64,000 bases of DNA from Eunapius fragilis (lineage: Eukaryota; Porifera; Demospongiae; Spongillida; Spongillidae). Below, in pieces: positions 1 through 11,465 of this stretch. The position numbers and the translations under genes were made by a program. Numbering within the stretch: position 1 is the first letter of the stretch; every line of letters begins with the position of its first letter. Where the stretch lies: contig OY811985.1 in the NCBI GenBank assembly GCA_963681505.1, positions 6,182,073 to 6,246,072 of the forward strand. The letters are read 5' to 3'. The notes beneath the pieces are model-generated. The model did not search any database and was not told where the DNA came from. It saw only the letters and a list, made by a program, of their open reading frames with translations.

Positions 1-633
1 AATCAATGCGTTGTACTCATTCATCAACACACGTGATTCCACTACTTAAATGCCTGCGTGGGTATCACCTAACTCTGAAATGTGATTGGCTATTTCTCCA
101 GCTGACTTTCCGTCAATCCATCCTATGTCCTGCCTCAAGATGGCACGGTAGTACCTTAGACGTAACTTGTACACTTGCCGCTCGCAAGCCAGCTGGAACA
201 GGGTCACCTGAATGAACCCCAAGACGAAGGACCCTCCAGCTATGCCGAGTAAATCGTAGATTAGCTGGTTGATCTCCGAAATGAACGACGTGTCGTCGAG
301 GCATCTTGAACTGTTGCTTACAGCCCTCTTCACGACGTCCGATAAAGTAAACGCGGCGGGGTTAATATAGAGTGCCGATAGCGCGTACGCAATGGCGGTG
401 TCGCCCGATGCATCGTACGTTGCCCCGCAGTCCAGGCTGTTGTTGGTGACCGGGGTGAGGTTGAGCTGCGCGTAGCGACCCGTGGCCAAGTCGCGGGAGT
501 TTGTGTAGTAGACGAAAGCGTTGGTGACGTTACCGAAGACCAGCATGGCGACGGGCAACGCACCACCGTGTAGGACCGCACAGGCAGCGCCGACCGACAT
601 GAGGAGCCAGTCCAGACGGGTGGCGAGGCGGAA
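1..633. repeat. Left arm of a large inverted duplication (partner 6277-6913)
   Basis: The reverse complement of about bases 1-633 matches 6277-6913 almost base for base, covering the ABCB exon and the first part of the following intron. The right copy carries an extra TACATGCAG-like insertion in the intron. The arms are about 5.6 kb apart. The left arm is cut by the window edge, so its true extent is unknown. Confidence 0.85.
74..633 (-). CDS. ABCB (P-glycoprotein-like) transporter, one exon of a second gene copy
   Basis: This 560-base exon encodes the start of the first transmembrane domain of an ABC subfamily B exporter. It opens with [15 protein letters not shown] and ends near GEIANHISE. 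It has exactly the same length and phase as the first resolved exon of the complete gene at 6277-6836, and the proteins differ at only two positions I could find (KRAVSN versus KRVVSN; YDLLG versus YDFLG). The acceptor ends ...TTCCTACAG and the donor is GA|GTTAGG. Sequence identity stops at the acceptor but continues past the donor into the intron to the window edge, with small indels. The rest of this gene must lie left of base 1. It could be a functional head-to-head paralogue, a partial inverted duplicate, or a misassembled second haplotype; the window cannot decide. Confidence 0.75.
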
Positions 634-1109
634 CTGTAGGAACAGACGAGTCTCGTGTACGTGTTTGCTTGAATAAATACTAGTACAATGCTTACTAATT
701 TATGATAGCTTGGCTTGTAGCCTGATGCAGAGCTAAACAGAGGTAAGAGATATAAAGGATCATCGTGTGCCCTACGAAGATAGTGCTCCAGTGTACCTTT
801 TTGTCTCCATGAATGGAGCGAATTATGGTGATTCTGTGATGATCCACCTGTCCTGTCGATTATTTTATTGCCTTGGAACGACCGCACACTTCAAGGTCCA
901 CCTTTAACCTCCCTTATTAGTGCGTCCGTTGTCTTGAACGTTTAAGACAGTAACTGCAGCCGTAAAACTATACACCTTGGCTACCGACGGAATGTAATTA
1001 ACACAAAAGCGGCATGTCATAACATTAGCGCTGATGGATTACATCTGAACCGCACCAGAGATCATATATAGGACCGCACGTTAGACGTGCTGCAAGCACG
1101 GCGGTCTGC
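634..1109. other. Intergenic or 5' intron of the left ABCB copy; nothing recognised
   Basis: Upstream of the left ABCB exon acceptor. No coding sequence or repeat was recognised. An N-terminal exon of the left ABCB gene would be expected somewhere between here and the right-hand gene, but it was not found. Confidence 0.4.
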
Positions 1110-1670
1110 AGAGGCGGATCCAGATGGGGTGCCCAAATCATATTCACAAATGTCAAATTATTTCACAATTAGTTTTCACTATATATGGTGGTGAAAATAA
1201 TTGTGAATATGATTTGGGCACCCCTGCTCCAGCCCCGGATCCAGCATAGGCTTGGGGGGGGCGGCCGCCCCCCCCCCCCCTCCCCCCCATTCATATGAAA
1301 TGCCGCCCTCTGGAACCAATTGCCGCCCCCCCCCCCCCCCGCTCCACTCCCCACGCACTATCACGCACGCGCGCACAAACGAAGATATAAATCATCGTAC
1401 GGCAAGCAGCCCCCCCCCCCCCCCCCTCCCCACTTTTCGTATCGGACCTGAAGCAGACAGCACCCCCCCCACCCCCCCCCCCCCCCCCCCCCGCTTTTCG
1501 TATCGGGCCTAAAACGGACAGCACCCCCCCCCACCCCCCCACCCCCGCTTTTCGTATCCGCCCCTGGCGTCGCATGCATTCATTGTCAATGTGCCGCCCC
1601 TCCCGTAAAACCGCCCCCCCCCCCCCCCCCCCTTAGCCAAATCCTGGATCCGGGGCACCCCTGCTCTCAT
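1110..1670. mobile_element. Nested MITE-like elements with palindrome and poly-C tracts
   Basis: Bases 1119-1226 form a near-perfect hairpin: GGGTGCCCAAATCATATTC is mirrored by GAATATGATTTGGGCACCC. It sits beside ends resembling CAGAGGCGGATCCAG (1111), CCGGATCCAG (about 1235) and CTGGATCCGGGGCACCCCTG (about 1642-1662). Between them are long C runs and an imperfect repeat containing TTTTCGTATC and GACAGCACCC (about 1430-1555). GGCGGATCC-type ends recall hAT-like MITEs, but I could not identify a clean target-site duplication. Confidence 0.5.
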
Positions 1671-2620
1671 TGAACGCGTGGAAACTAGGCCCTACGCCCC
1701 AAAATATTGAAGTGGCTGCGTAGCCTCATAGCAACAAACCTAGCAACCGATGTCCTTTAGAACAAGCAGTACATGCAACGTAATCAACACTAGCAGTGAC
1801 AAACACCTCTGACCTTTATTGTAGGCATGAACAACATGGTCACTATTTTCCCACTGCAGATTATGATCCTCAATAGGTGCTTTTTAATTGGGACTGTTGC
1901 CTTGGGATATGTGTCTCGGATAAAGGCCATGAACCCTACATGTACACTGAACATTGTTAACCTATCTGGTCTAGTGCATGTGCTTGTGTCACATCAATGA
2001 AGTTCTGATCACGTATATTGTGACATTAAGTAGAATGCAGTGATGAACTTAGTCATTTGACCAGCTACTTCTCCAGATCGGTGGGCAGTTTCTCTTGTGC
2101 CAACTGAGATATAGATGTGCATAGAGTCTGGATGTTTGGTACCTGATAAATATTTAAGCAGGATAAATTATTCATATGCACATGCATAGCACTTTACCTT
2201 CAATACCTTGTGTACATGGTTGCCAATAAATGCCCCCCTCCAAATGATTTTAATGCAAGTGTTTTGGCCACTTCTGCTTCCTATATTAACTAACTTGAAT
2301 ACAATTGTGCATGTTGGATAATCGACTTACAAGTGCCTTCACTGCTTTCATTTTTGCAGCAGATTGCTTTAAAAGATCCACAGCCATAAGGTTTTCTTTC
2401 CGTGAACTAAGGCCACATATGTTGCTACCTGCTGCAACACTCCATGTGCATGCTGAGCAGTTTCAAGGTCTGCTTGGAGCAACGGAAGTTTTTACAGTGC
2501 CTGGCTGTACTTGGAAAACCTGGAGAGTCGAAATTAAGATGCTAGTTCCAAGTCCAGTTGACAGCATAGAGCTTCCAGCAGATGGAACATCTCCAACATG
2601 ATCTGTGGCGCATCCTTTCC

Positions 2621-2911
2621 TCACCAGCGAGACAGATGCCTGACGATTTGAGCCACTTGAAATAGCAGTAAGTTAGAATTGATACCTTTGGTGTATGATG
2701 TGACATACTGCCTCAGAAGCCTCAGTTTATTCCAAGGTATGGCAAGTCCTGCCTTAATCGCCAATACCTCAGCTGCCCCAAGCTCAATTGATGATGAGAT
2801 TCCTGCCTTATCCAATAAAGATCGCCTCTCTTCATTGCTAAAGTTGAGGACCTCTTTTTGGATAAGCGCAGATGCTTCTCCACCACTGACAATGCCTCGG
2901 ATTTTCTGCAT
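2621..2911 (-). pseudogene. Best-preserved open segment of the RAG1-N-like relic
   Basis: A 96-codon open frame beginning near MQKIRGIVSGGEASAL and containing EERRSLLDKAGISSSIEL and LAIKAGLAIPWNKLRLLRQY. The second motif resembles the (M)KADLxIPWNKLR-type motif I associate with uncharacterised cnidarian and sponge RING proteins; this is recalled, not searched. It ends in a stop after HLSRW, and the next downstream pieces are interrupted by stops. It may be one exon of the decayed gene rather than an independent gene. Confidence 0.45.
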
Positions 2912-3124
2912 TTGAGAGCATCACATTTTTACAGTCGGAGAGCAGGCAGCTGTGGTTTCTTGGAGAGCTCTGGTAACATGCATGAATGTCATTGTGTAGA
3001 TATCAGTACAAGTCAATCATTCACTTAACAAGTTGTATGCATTTTTCAGGACTGGTAGAGGTGGCCCTCTTCAGCAATCCTGCTGCTTGCTTCTCCTCAG
3101 GTGTAAGTGATGGTACACAGTCAT

Positions 3125-3585
3125 CATGGGCGTCCCCAGGGGGGGGGCAGGGGGGGCCATGGCCCCCCCCTTCGGAACTGAATGGCGCCCCCCCCCCCCC
3201 CCCCCCGTTTACATACATGCGCACCCCCACTGGCTGAATTGGCTGAAAGCGGACAGCATCCACCGTCCACTGGTTGAATCTGCCGAGAGCGCGGACACCT
3301 CATTGACTGAATTGGCCGAAAGCTGACATCAGCCCCCCCCCCCCCCCCCCCCCACTGCTTGAACCGGCCGAAAGCGGACAGCACCCCCCCCCCCCCCCAC
3401 TGGTTGAATCGGCCGAAAGCGGACAGCACTCCCCCCCCCACTGGTTGAATCGGCCGAAAGCGGACAGCACTCCCCCCCCCACTGGTTGAATCGGCCGAAA
3501 GTGGACAACGTATACGCGGCTGTCAAGTGGCGCCCCCTTGCCCTATCCTGGCCCCCCCCTTCCAGAAAAGCTGGGGACGCCCATG
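3125..3585. mobile_element. 461-bp non-autonomous DNA transposon with perfect 15-bp TIRs and 5-bp TSD
   Basis: The ends are CATGGGCGTCCCCAG at 3125-3139 and its exact reverse complement CTGGGGACGCCCATG at 3571-3585. Both sides are flanked by GTCAT (3120-3124 and 3586-3590), a 5-bp target-site duplication. The interior is G- or C-homopolymer plus about five to six copies of a 35-40 base unit containing TTGAATCGGCCGAAAGCGGA. There is no transposase. It interrupts the RING/RAG1-N-like relic. Confidence 0.85.
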
Positions 3586-4894
3586 GTCATGCCCTTCATA
3601 GTCACCAGCCTTAATATCCCTGCTGCAGTCTGTACAATGTACCGGAACATCCGATAGCAGGAGGAGTATCACACCTGCATGGTGCTTGTCTAACATGGGA
3701 GGAAATCAGGGGACCATCCTCTGAGCAGCAGGGACAGTTCACAGCACCAGATGCTGTTATCCACTCTTGGAGGCACTTGGCACATACCAGTGCACCACAC
3801 TGCAGTTCCAGTGGCTGTGAGAGGATGCTGGACCACAGTGCACACTTCAGCTTCTTTAACATCAACTGGTTGTTCATGTTTGCCAAAAGGTGGACTAGGC
3901 TCACGTAAGAGAACAGCTGGAGGGGCAATCTTCTCAAGATGAGCTATTAGTAAATTAGGCGTGAAGTCTGCCTGGTGACCTCTACCAACTGTTGACCTCC
4001 TCATGTGTCCACTTGAGCATGCATGGAAGTGCTCACATACCTAAGCACCATGATGTCATATGTTTGTTTAATTGTGTACTGTTTACCTTGCATTCTTGGT
4101 TTGTATGTTTTAGCCATTCTAATGCGATCACTTGGCATTTGTAATGGACTCCCTTTTTTGATGGCACTGATGGTTCTCTGCATTGAGAGCTGACATTGCG
4201 ATGTCAAAAGCTATCTTCAGCTCAGCTGATAATGTTTTGCACTCATAGCTCATACTCTTCTTTGCCCTGTACTTCGTTAGCCTCTGCCCATAAACTCTAC
4301 AATGTATGGGAACTTGTTGGTTGTGGTAATCCATACCTATAATCATGTATACATGTAGGGACAAACCACAACGCATGTCGATTATTCATGCAATTCGCTC
4401 AGCTTGTTTGTGGTGATAGAAAATTCGTCACCATATCAGGTTTGCAAATTCTTTAGCCACATGCCTCCTGATCATCGCTGTATATGCTTACTTTCCAGCT
4501 CAGTCACCGAAGACCACGTGGTCTAATTTAGTAACGCCCCTCCTAAATACGTGCCGCGTGGCCTTATGAAACGGTATGCACATGCTATCTATGTGGGATG
4601 TGAATTGTGCGCATCTATTGGACATGCCAGGAAAGGGAGTGCAGTGTTTGGGCTCGTTGTGGTTTGCTTGTTCATGGTCAGCTTCTAAACATATTTAAAA
4701 AGATGTGTTAATACCGTAAATAATCTAATTATAGACCTTCCAGTCGCTGCAGGGCGTCTCCAATGGGATTATGCCTTAATTGGCGTTCCGATTGAATATT
4801 TGCGTGATATGAATAACAGATATCTTTAACGATTGTCCGGCTGTGCGCAGGGTGAGGATTGCAGTGCCATCCGGGAAGGTTCACACATACCATG

Positions 4895-5343
4895 CAGTGG
4901 CGTAGGAAGGGGATATAAAGGCAGCGGCTTGGAGGCGGGATGGGGCAGGTCATAAAGGGGTGGGTGTGGGAGGGGGGTACCCCTTCCGCCCAGCTAAGGG
5001 ATGTGGGCTGGGGAGCGCTGTAATCTCCCTCATGGGGGTCTGGGGCACCACCGACCCAGGAGCCAACACTTTTTGGGTTGAAAAAACTATGCAAAAGCGA
5101 ACAAATTACACTTTGCGGGTCCTAAAGGGAGAGTCAACCCGCACCCCTTCCGCCATGCACTGCGCATGTTTGTATAATATAGAAGAGAGCATTGGAACTC
5201 AAATAGCAGTACGCATGAATACCAGTAATTAACAAGTTAGATGCTTGCCCGCACGCACGAGGCCAATTAGGAAGTGTCATGCATGAATAGTTAAATTTGA
5301 AATTCGATTAAAAAGTGCAGCAACAGCAGTTCCTACGCCACTG
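4895..5343. mobile_element. MITE with CAGTGGCGTAGGAA inverted ends
   Basis: CAGTGGCGTAGGAA at 4895-4908 is mirrored exactly by TTCCTACGCCACTG at 5330-5343. CAGTGGCG-type ends are common in hAT-like non-autonomous elements. No convincing 8-bp target duplication was seen, and no internal coding frame. Confidence 0.65.
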
Positions 5344-5664
5344 CCATAGAAATATCTATGCACATACGACTCACTCGCCGCCATGATTTTGGTGTCCTAA
5401 CTATTATTGGCATCGTTAGTTAACAAGGCCCATACCTGCGTCATGCAGGCTGGGGACCCGCAGCCAGGCATGCAATAATGACGCAATATGTAGACTTTAC
5501 CACATCCCCCAGCCTTGTTACAATAGTTAATAGAACACTTAAAAACATAGTGGCGAGTGAGTCAATGCAACATATATGTACAGTAATACATGTACACTAT
5601 TTTAATACGGTTAAATTAAATAAATAAACGACGCTTCCCTGGATGCTGCTGGCAGAAACTATTA

Positions 5665-6100
5665 CCCCTAGAAAATTTTTATTCTATTTTTTATTCTATT
5701 TGCAGGTTTCTAGGGATAATAGCTGAGCGTGTTATTCTACATACTGCGTGATTATACCCAATGCTGAACAGCTATTTCTATAAATTGACTATAATCTCAT
5801 TTCAGTTAAGCCACTTACACTTTAAAAGCATAAATTTTATACTAGCGTACACCTCTATTTTATTCTATTGCGTAGAATAAAAGCTTCAAATTTTTACCAT
5901 CTATGTATCCCCGTAATCGCACTGCCTTAGCTCCGCTACAGCTTCCGCTCTTAACATTTGTGTTTGGGATTCTATTTGTAGTGTGATGCTGTATACAATA
6001 TCTGTGCACTGGATGTCTTAAAGAAACGTGGTTTTCACGATATTCTAAGTTAAAGTTTTTTTATTCTATTTTTTATTCTATTTGAGAGTTTCTAGGGTTA
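5665..6100. repeat. AT-rich repeat pair with CCCTAGAAA / TTTCTAGGG ends
   Basis: A block of two TTATTCTATT-type runs followed by a TTTCTAGGG end occurs at about 5678-5716 and again at about 6058-6100. CCCTAGAAA near 5667 is inverted relative to these. It may be a degenerate AT-rich MITE. The region 5344-6276 otherwise shows no gene. Confidence 0.35.
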
Positions 6101-6276
6101 CGTTCCCCTCATCAGACGTAAAAAATAAAAAATTAGTTTTAATCATACGCCAAGTTAAAGCTTAATAACCCTAACGCAACAGGCGAAGAGAAGCCATATG
6201 AGCTATCGAACGCTGGTAAGTGATCTCCACATGCGTAATGCCGACGGGGGAATTACACACCCGCCGCTTCCCACAG

Positions 6277-6913
6277 TTCCGCCTCGCCACCCGTCTGGAC
6301 TGGCTCCTCATGTCGGTCGGCGCTGCCTGTGCGGTCCTACACGGTGGTGCGTTGCCCGTCGCCATGCTGGTCTTCGGTAACGTCACCAACGCTTTCGTCT
6401 ACTACACAAACTCCCGCGACTTGGCCACGGGTCGCTACGCGCAGCTCAACCTCACCCCGGTCACCAACAACAGCCTGGACTGCGGGGCAACGTACGATGC
6501 ATCGGGCGACACCGCCATTGCGTACGCGCTATCGGCACTCTATATTAACCCCGCCGCGTTTACTTTATCGGACGTCGTAAAGAGGGTTGTAAGCAACAGT
6601 TCAAGATGCCTCGACGACACGTCGTTCATTTCGGAGATCAACCAGCTAATCTACGATTTCCTCGGCATAGCTGGAGGGTCCTTCGTCTTGGGGTTCATTC
6701 AGGTGACCCTGTTCCAGCTGGCTTGCGAGCGGCAAGTGTACAAGTTACGTCTAAGGTACTACCGTGCCATCTTGAGGCAGGACATAGGATGGATTGACGG
6801 AAAGTCAGCTGGAGAAATAGCCAATCACATTTCAGAGTTAGTTGACACCCACGCAGGCATTTAAGTACATGCAGTGGAATCACGTGTGTTGATGAATGAG
6901 TACAACGCATTGA
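6277..6913. repeat. Right arm of the inverted duplication (partner 1-633)
   Basis: Near-identical to the reverse complement of bases 1-633, from the exon acceptor through about 77 bases of the following intron. A CT-rich minisatellite begins at the point where the left arm leaves the window. Confidence 0.85.
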
Positions 6914-9900
6914 TTATCCCTTCCCCCATCTCCCTATCCTCCCTCCCCCATCTCCCTATCCTCCCTCCCCCATCTCCCTATCATCTCCCTATCCTCCCTC
7001 CCCCATCTCCCTATCATCTCCCTATCCTCCCTCCCCCATCTCCCTATCCTCCCTCCACCATCTCCCTATCCTCCCTCCCCCATCTCCCTATCCTCCCTCC
7101 CCCATTTCCCTATCCTCCCTCCCCTATCTCCCTATCCTCCCTCCCCCATCTCCCTATCCTCCCTCCCCCATCTCCCTCTCCTCTCTCCCCCATCTCCCTA
7201 TCCTCCCTCCCCCATCTCCCTATCCTTCCTCCCCCATCTCCCTATCCTCCCTCCCCCACTCTCCCTTCTCCCCCTCATTCTTCCTCTCCTCTCATGATGA
7301 TCAGGGACATCGACAACGTCCATGCTGGCATTGGGGACAGACTAGTGATCCTGATTCAGTGGGTGGCCACGTTCTTTGCTGGTTTTCTGATAGGTTTTAT
7401 CAAAGACTGGAGGCTGACACTGATGTTATTGGCTGTCATACCCATCCTCCTCATAGCTGCCCTGATTGCCACAAGGGTAAGACCTGATAAGGAACTGCGC
7501 ATGTTGGGAGGGGGGGGGAGGTGGGGGATATCAGTGTGTGTTCCCCTCCACCACCATCAACCACAGGTGGTAACTTCCATTGCTGAGCGAGAGCAAAAGG
7601 CGTATGCATCAGCGGGAACAGTGGCATCAGAGGTTCTGTCCTCCATCAGAACAGTGGTGGCCTTTGGAGCAGAGGAGAAGGAAGCAAGAAGGTGTACAGT
7701 TGTGTGTGTGTGTATATGTGTGTTATGTGTGGGTGTGTGTGTGGGTGTGCATGTGTGGTTGTGTGTGTGTCATTTTATTGTGTGCACCATTTATAGATAC
7801 GAGGCTCAACTGGACATAGGGAAGAGGAGTGAGGCATTAAAAGGAGTATTGGGAGGACTCAGTCTCTGTGCAGTCTTCTTTGCCAACTTCATGAACTATG
7901 CCGTTGCATTTTGGTAGGAGGTCTCAAAGCAGATTAAGTGTCCCTTGTGAGAGTACTCCATGTTTGGTATCACCTCAGGTTTGGAGCCTATCTCATCTCC
8001 ACAGAGACAGCTGCAGCTGGAGATATCTTGACAGTGAGTTTATTTTGGTGGCCATATGTGATTTCATTATTACATTGTTCCCCTCCCCTCGCGTTTCCTC
8101 CTCCCCTCCCCTCCCCTTCTCTCCTAGGTGTTCTTTGCCATTGTAGTGGGAGCCATGTACCTTGGCCAGACATCTCCCAACCTGCAGAGCCTGGCCACTG
8201 CTGCCAGTGCTAATGGCGCCCTCTGTGAGACCATCGACAGAGTGAGTGTTCCATCCTGTGTGTGCATGAGGGGAGTCACAGCCGTGGGACTTTGCAGGTA
8301 CCTCCAATTGACGCCCATGCTCCAGGACTGACACCTCTCCAGTTTGACAGTGTGGTGGAACTCAGGAACGTCACATTTTCTTACCCAAGTCGCCCTGGTG
8401 TGATGGTAAGGAGAAGGGGCGGGGTGACCTGAGGCCACAGCCACTTCCTCCCTTCAGATACTGGATGACTTCTCCCTTCAAGTCAGGGCAGGTCAGCGTG
8501 TTGCGTTGGTGGGACCCAGTGGGTGTGGCAAGAGTACAGTGCTGTCCCTCATTCAGAGGTTCTATGACCCACAGTCGGGTCAGGTGAGAGAGAGAGGGGG
8601 AGGAGGGAGGAGGAGGTGTGGTTACATGTATGTACACAGGTGTTAGTTGGCACCAATGACGTGAAGGAGCTGGACCTAGGGTGGCTGAGGGAACACCTGG
8701 GTGTGGTCAACCAGGAGCCAGTGCTGTTCAACACCACCATAGCAGAGAACATTGGCTTTGGGAAGGAAGGGGCAACCATGGAGGAGATAGAGGAGGCTGC
8801 CAAGAGGGCCAATGCCTTTGGCTTCATCACAGAGCTGCCCAACGGGTTCAGTACTGTTGTGGGAGAGAGGGGTACCCAGCTGAGTGGGGGACAGAAGCAG
8901 AGGGTAGCCATAGCCCGTGCCCTTGTGAGGGACCCCAAGATCCTCCTCCTGGATGAGGCCACCTCTGCCCTGGACACTGAGAGTGAGAGGGTAGTCCAGG
9001 AAGCCCTGGACAAGGCCCACGAAGGTCGTACCACCATCACGGTGGCCCATCGGCTCTCGACCATTCAGAATGCTGATGTGATAGTGGTGATGGACAGGGG
9101 ACGTGTGGTGGAGATGGGTGTGCACAGTGAGCTGATTACCATGGGAGGGCTGTACTACCACCTTGTCAACACGCAGGTGGGCGGGGCTTACACAGATGGG
9201 GAGGGGCTTAGATTGTCACTAGTAAAATTTCTGAAATCTCAATTTCATTCTACAGTCATTGGAGATGCCTCTACCAAAGAAAATGACTCACCATGTCCCT
9301 CGACGTGGGTCTGGGGCCCAGCACCGTCGTTCCAGCAGTAGCAGAAGGCTTAGCAGCAGCTTGGGGGGACTTCCTCTCTTGTGGGCATCCTCCCCCCATC
9401 CAAAACGGACCAGCACAGGATCAGCTTTGAACATTCAAGAAGACATGTCAGTAACATCCTTCAGTTTGAGTGAATCTGAACCACTTCTTCACAAACTGGC
9501 AACACATGATGAGGAGGAGGTAACCACTGTGTCCTTCATGAAGGTGCTGCGTCTGAGCTCCAGGGAGTGGTGGATGATCTTGTTGGGTGTCCTGGGGTCC
9601 ATGGTTGATGGTGCCGTCTATCCCGTCTTTGCCATCATCTTTGGAGAGGCCCTAGAGGTGTTCTCCCTCCCTGCTAACCAAGTCGTTCCAAGCATCCACA
9701 AGTGGGCGGGGCTGTTCTTGGTACTGGGTGTGGTTTCGGGCATCTCTGTGTTTGTAAAGGTATGTTGCTCTGGGGGCGGGGTATAAGTGGGCGGGGCACT
9801 TATAACGCATCATTTCAGAATGTCACCTTTAGTGTCTCTGGTGGTGCACTGACCACAAGGTTGAGATCCTTGACCTTCAGGGCCATCTTGAGTCAGGAGA

Positions 9901-11415
9901 TGGGCTGGTTTGACCTTGAAGAGAACTCCAGTGCAGCCCTATCTACCAAGCTGGCCAGTGATGCATCGTTGGTCCAGGGGGTGAGTGGGAGTGGCCTCCT
10001 CTCCCTTGCCACGCCCTCATTCCTCCTCCCATTAGGCCTCAGGGGTGAGGCTTGGAGTGTTGTCAGAGGCGTTATTTGGTCTGACAGTAGCAGTGGTGAT
10101 AGGACTGTACTACTCCTGGCCACTGGCTCTGGTGATATTAGGCATTATTCCCCTCATCCTTCTGTCTCTGTACTTGCACCAGCTGTCCCTGACAGGCCAC
10201 GCCTCCAACGATCATGAGTCACTGGTGTTAGCAGCTGAGGTTTGTAATGCATTGTGGGTGTGCATGTGTGGGTGTTGGTGTGTATGTGTGTCACAAGACC
10301 TTACCATTTGTTTGTATCTCAGCTAGCTGTGGAGTCAGTGGACAACATGAGGACAGTGGCTTCTCTCCATGCTGAGTCACGGCTCTACAATGAATACCTC
10401 ACCCTGGTCAACAAATCGTACAGGTAAGTCCATTGCTACCCTCACCAACACCTCACCTTCCACCCTACCTCAGAGGGAAGCTGTTGAACTGCCCCTGGTA
10501 CGGTCTCACCTATGGGTTCTCCCAGTTTGTCATCATCTCTGTGTACCTGGTGTCCTATCGGTTTGGAGCCTTCCAGGTCACACAATCCACCAATCACATT
10601 GCATACGTAGAGTTCCAGGATGTGTTCAGAGCATTTGCATCTCTGGTGTTTGGAGCCATAGCCATAGGCTTTGCCAACTCCTTTGCCCCAGACTATGGCC
10701 GAGCAATGTCTGCCGCTGATAACATCTTTGCACTGCTAGAGCGACCATCTCTTGCTAACAATCTCTCAGAGGAGGGGCAAACACTTGTGAGCCATTGTAG
10801 GGGGGTGCACATGGATCTTAGGGGTGTGGTCTGTAGGGGGTGTCTGGATGGTTCATAGGGGTGTGGTCTGTGGGGGGTGCCCATACTTCATAGGGGTGGT
10901 CTGTGGGGTGCCCACAGTTCATAGGGGTGTGGTCTGTGGGGGTTACCCATAGTTCATAGGGGTACCCATTGTCTAAATTTTTGTTGCCTTTTCATTCTGT
11001 ACTTTTAGAACAAGATCTCCGGAAATATCAAACTGTGCGGTGTTACCTTCAGCTACCCTACAAGGCCTGCTGTCAACACTTTACTTAATTTCACTCTTAC
11101 CATTCGTAATGATCAGACATTAGCCCTTGTTGGCCCTAGTGGGTGTGGCAAGAGCACCGTCATATCTCTGATGGAGAGGTTCTACAACCCCATCAGGGGG
11201 TGTGTCACTTTGGATGGTGAGGACGTTCGCTGGATGAACATCCGCTGGCTGAGGCAGCAGATGGGCATCATATCTCAGGAGCCTGTCCTCTTTGACACCA
11301 CCATTGCCGAGAACATTCGCTATGGTGCTCTCTTCAGACAGGTGTCAGATGATGAGGTGGTGGAGGCAGCCAAGGCTGCTAACATCCATAGCTTCATTGA
11401 GACCCTCCCCGATGT

Positions 11416-11465
<50 letters not shown>

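Larger units (their letters stand above)
2290..4376 (-). pseudogene. Decayed RING / RAG1-N-terminal-like gene
   Basis: Coding fragments lie in order on the minus strand but in shifting frames. About 4320-4200 holds a cysteine-containing segment (VPIHCRVYGQRLTKYRAKK). About 3960-3690 holds a RING-like segment with PLELQCGALVCAKCLQEW followed by NCPCC. About 3665-3600 holds HCTDCSRDIKAGDYEGHDC, a possible further zinc-binding motif. About 3120-3030 holds PSLTPEEKQAAGLLKRATS. 2911-2621 is an open stretch ending AIPWNKLRLLRQY. Further pieces with in-frame stops run to about 2290. From family knowledge this order resembles uncharacterised invertebrate proteins related to the RAG1 N-terminal region. 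At least one frame change, internal stops and an inserted MITE (3125-3585) indicate a broken gene. Some breaks could instead be introns, so functional status is uncertain. No catalytic transposase core was seen. Confidence 0.5.

Noticed and set aside
2305-2601. Plus-strand 98-codon frame
   Set aside because: Antisense to the decayed RING-like gene; composition and neighbours favour the minus strand.
6220-6276. ATG at 6220 or 6238 as the ABCB start
   Set aside because: Open in frame, but similarity with the paralogous copy stops exactly at the CCACAG acceptor at 6276, which supports an intron; transcript data are needed.
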